A stretch of DNA of 5,870 nucleotides from Clostridium sp. CAG:575 (GTDB taxonomy: Bacteria > Bacillota > Clostridia > TANB77 > CAG-508): assembly GCA_000435535.1 (NCBI GenBank), contig FR884482.1, positions 1 through 5,870 of the forward strand, given 5' to 3'. Made by a program: the position numbers and the translations under genes. The notes under the pieces were generated by a model. That model made no database searches and was not told where the DNA came from. It saw only the letters and a program-made list of their open reading frames with translations. Numbering within the stretch: position 1 is the first letter of the stretch; each line of letters begins with the position of its first letter. Of this stretch, positions 5,291 to 5,870 are shown piece by piece.

Positions 5291-5377
5291 AGACTGAGTG
5301 CTAAAAGTACTGTCTAGCACAAATTTTATATTTGTGTTGTAGCTTATAAAACATGTCCAAATTTGGAGGAAAAAAAT
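5291..5377 (+). promoter_or_regulatory. Structured 5' leader with competing hairpins over the SD region
   Basis: Two helices share bases. GTGCTA (5298-5303) pairs with TAGCAC (5315-5320), while CACAAAT (5318-5324) pairs with ATTTGTG (5330-5336). The second can be extended by CTA 5314-5316 with TAG after a bulge. AGAC 5291-5294 can also pair with GTCT 5312-5315. Near the gene the palindrome CCAAATTTGG (5357-5366) covers the first bases of the SD GGAGG (5365-5369). This fits a cis-acting switch on translation. It matches no riboswitch class I can name. Confidence 0.5.
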
Positions 5378-5620
5378 ATGTTAAATATTGAAGTGGCAAA
5401 AAAAATCAAAAATGAAATTGACAACAAGATTGGACTGGGTTTTATTGACTTGCAAAATGTGCAGGAAAATATGAAACCAATACCGTGTTCCACTCAGGGT
5501 TCTTCTGGATGCAATATATGGGGAATCCAGAAAGACAACATAACCATTCTTATATGGATGGAATTAGTAGAAAATGGAAAAAGGGTTAGAATCTTTGAAG
5601 TGAAAGAGTTATATTGGTAG
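5378..5620 (+). CDS. 80-residue protein of unknown function, self-contained unit
   Basis: ATG 5378 has GGAGG eight bases upstream. An in-frame TTG at 5363 overlaps the SD and is rejected as the start. The protein opens with a helical, charged segment (MLNIEVAKKIKNEIDNKIG). It has a short Pro/Cys/Ser/Gly stretch with two cysteines (PCSTQGSSGCNIWG, about 36-49) and ends in beta-like segments with ITILIWMELVENG and VRIFEVKELYW. No membrane segment or known motif is clear. It has its own consensus promoter, structured leader and perfect terminator, and about 33% GC by hand count against about 22% for the gene at 4532. That makes it look like an independent, perhaps acquired, gene. I do not recognise the family. 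Confidence 0.75.
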   Translation: MLNIEVAKKIKNEIDNKIGLGFIDLQNVQENMKPIPCSTQGSSGCNIWGIQKDNITILIWMELVENGKRVRIFEVKELYW

Positions 5621-5622
5621 CA

Positions 5623-5662
5623 AAAAAGCCTGTGAAATGTAATTACATTTTACAGGCTTTTT
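5623..5662. terminator. Near-perfect bidirectional intrinsic terminator
   Basis: The 20-base arms 5623-5642 and 5643-5662 are fully complementary except for one G-U pair. The core is GCCTGT/ACAGGC with flanking A- and T-runs that give a U-tail on either strand. It begins two bases after the stop at 5618-5620. Confidence 0.9.
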
Positions 5663-5742
5663 GTATGTATTTATTATTTCAGAATTAAAAAAATTAATAA
5701 ATAATTAAAACCCCTTTTTTTATTAGCAAATTTATGATACAA

Positions 5743-5773
5743 TATAATACAGTTATGTAAATAAATTACATAA
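5743..5773 (+). promoter_or_regulatory. Promoter and start-site dyad of the ftsY-like gene
   Basis: TATAAT (5743-5748) is a good -10, but the -35 is weak (TTATTA, 5720-5725, 17-base spacing). Just downstream, TTATGTAA (5753-5760) and TTACATAA (5766-5773) form a perfect inverted repeat with a five-base spacer, straddling the expected start site near 5755. The position fits a repressor operator; it could also fold as a weak 5' hairpin in the transcript. Confidence 0.5.
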
Positions 5774-5784
5774 GAATAAAGAAC

Positions 5785-5825
5785 AAGGAGGAAGTATGAT
5801 TATTTAATATATAAAAATAAATCAT
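5785..5825 (+). promoter_or_regulatory. Three-codon minigene with strong SD inside a hairpin
   Basis: AAGGAGG (5785-5791) lies four bases before ATG 5796, which is followed by ATT ATT TAA, a peptide of Met-Ile-Ile. ATGATT (5796-5801) pairs with AATCAT (5820-5825) and ATTT (5802-5805) with AAAT (5815-5818), with A5819 bulged. The start codon is thus buried in a 10-bp stem directly after the best SD near the ftsY-like gene. It may tune that gene by ribosome stalling or reinitiation, or simply hold a ribosome standby site. Confidence 0.4.
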
Positions 5826-5837
5826 ACAAGAGAAAAA

Positions 5838-5870
5838 ATGGGATTTTTTGAAAAATTAAAACAAGGACTT
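5838..5870 (+). CDS. ftsY: Start of a probable FtsY (signal recognition particle receptor), partial
   Basis: The last 33 bases encode MGFFEKLKQGL in frame to the window edge. A start of Met-Gly, aromatic residues, then (E/D)KLK-x-GL is typical of Firmicute FtsY. FtsY is the GTPase that docks signal recognition particle and nascent chains at the membrane translocon. The immediate SD is weak (AAGAG, 5828-5832); the strong AAGGAGG at 5785 belongs to the minigene upstream. Only eleven residues are visible, so other proteins with a similar start remain possible. Confidence 0.55.
   Translation, partial: MGFFEKLKQGL

Noticed and set aside
1..5870. CRISPR arrays or tandem repeat arrays.
   Set aside because: No regularly spaced direct repeats were seen.

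Overview
This is a very AT-rich window, about 22% GC across 4561-4860 by hand count. It has strong Shine-Dalgarno (SD) sites, near-consensus sigma-A promoters and uracil-tailed hairpin terminators, which together suggest a low-GC Bacillota, most likely a clostridial gut-type genome. The right edge enters what looks like the start of ftsY, so this is probably chromosomal. The rest is accessory DNA with decayed mobile-element pieces.

Layout. 1-582 (minus): a two-gene operon of a 2H phosphoesterase-like protein and the first 19 residues of a probable membrane protein. 600-1108 (plus): a strong promoter, a structured leader ending in a terminator, a possible antiterminator and SD-sequestering helix, and a small 89-residue protein. 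1110-3243: a graveyard holding an ISLre2/UPF0236-like transposase fragment (minus), a 5'-truncated unknown gene (plus), a frameshifted membrane-anchored protein (minus), a C-terminal piece of a serine-recombinase-like protein (plus) and a 13-codon stub.

3226-4978 (plus): a promoter and two intact genes. One is a 404-residue protein with a middle domain resembling the HopA1-like fold. The other is a 148-residue lysine-rich protein of a family I recognise only as conserved and uncharacterised. 4979-5255: a strong hairpin followed by a 29-residue hydrophobic peptide gene. 5256-5663: a self-contained unit of consensus promoter, structured leader, 80-residue protein and terminator, with clearly higher GC (33%). 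5664-5870: a promoter with an inverted repeat at the start point, a strong SD driving a 3-codon minigene inside a hairpin, then the partial ftsY-like gene.

The items most worth following are the two RNA leaders (684-838 and 5291-5377), the HopA1-like two-gene cassette with its downstream hairpin and micropeptide, and the minigene before ftsY. All functional links are inferred from sequence alone. No CRISPR array, rRNA or convincing tRNA was seen.
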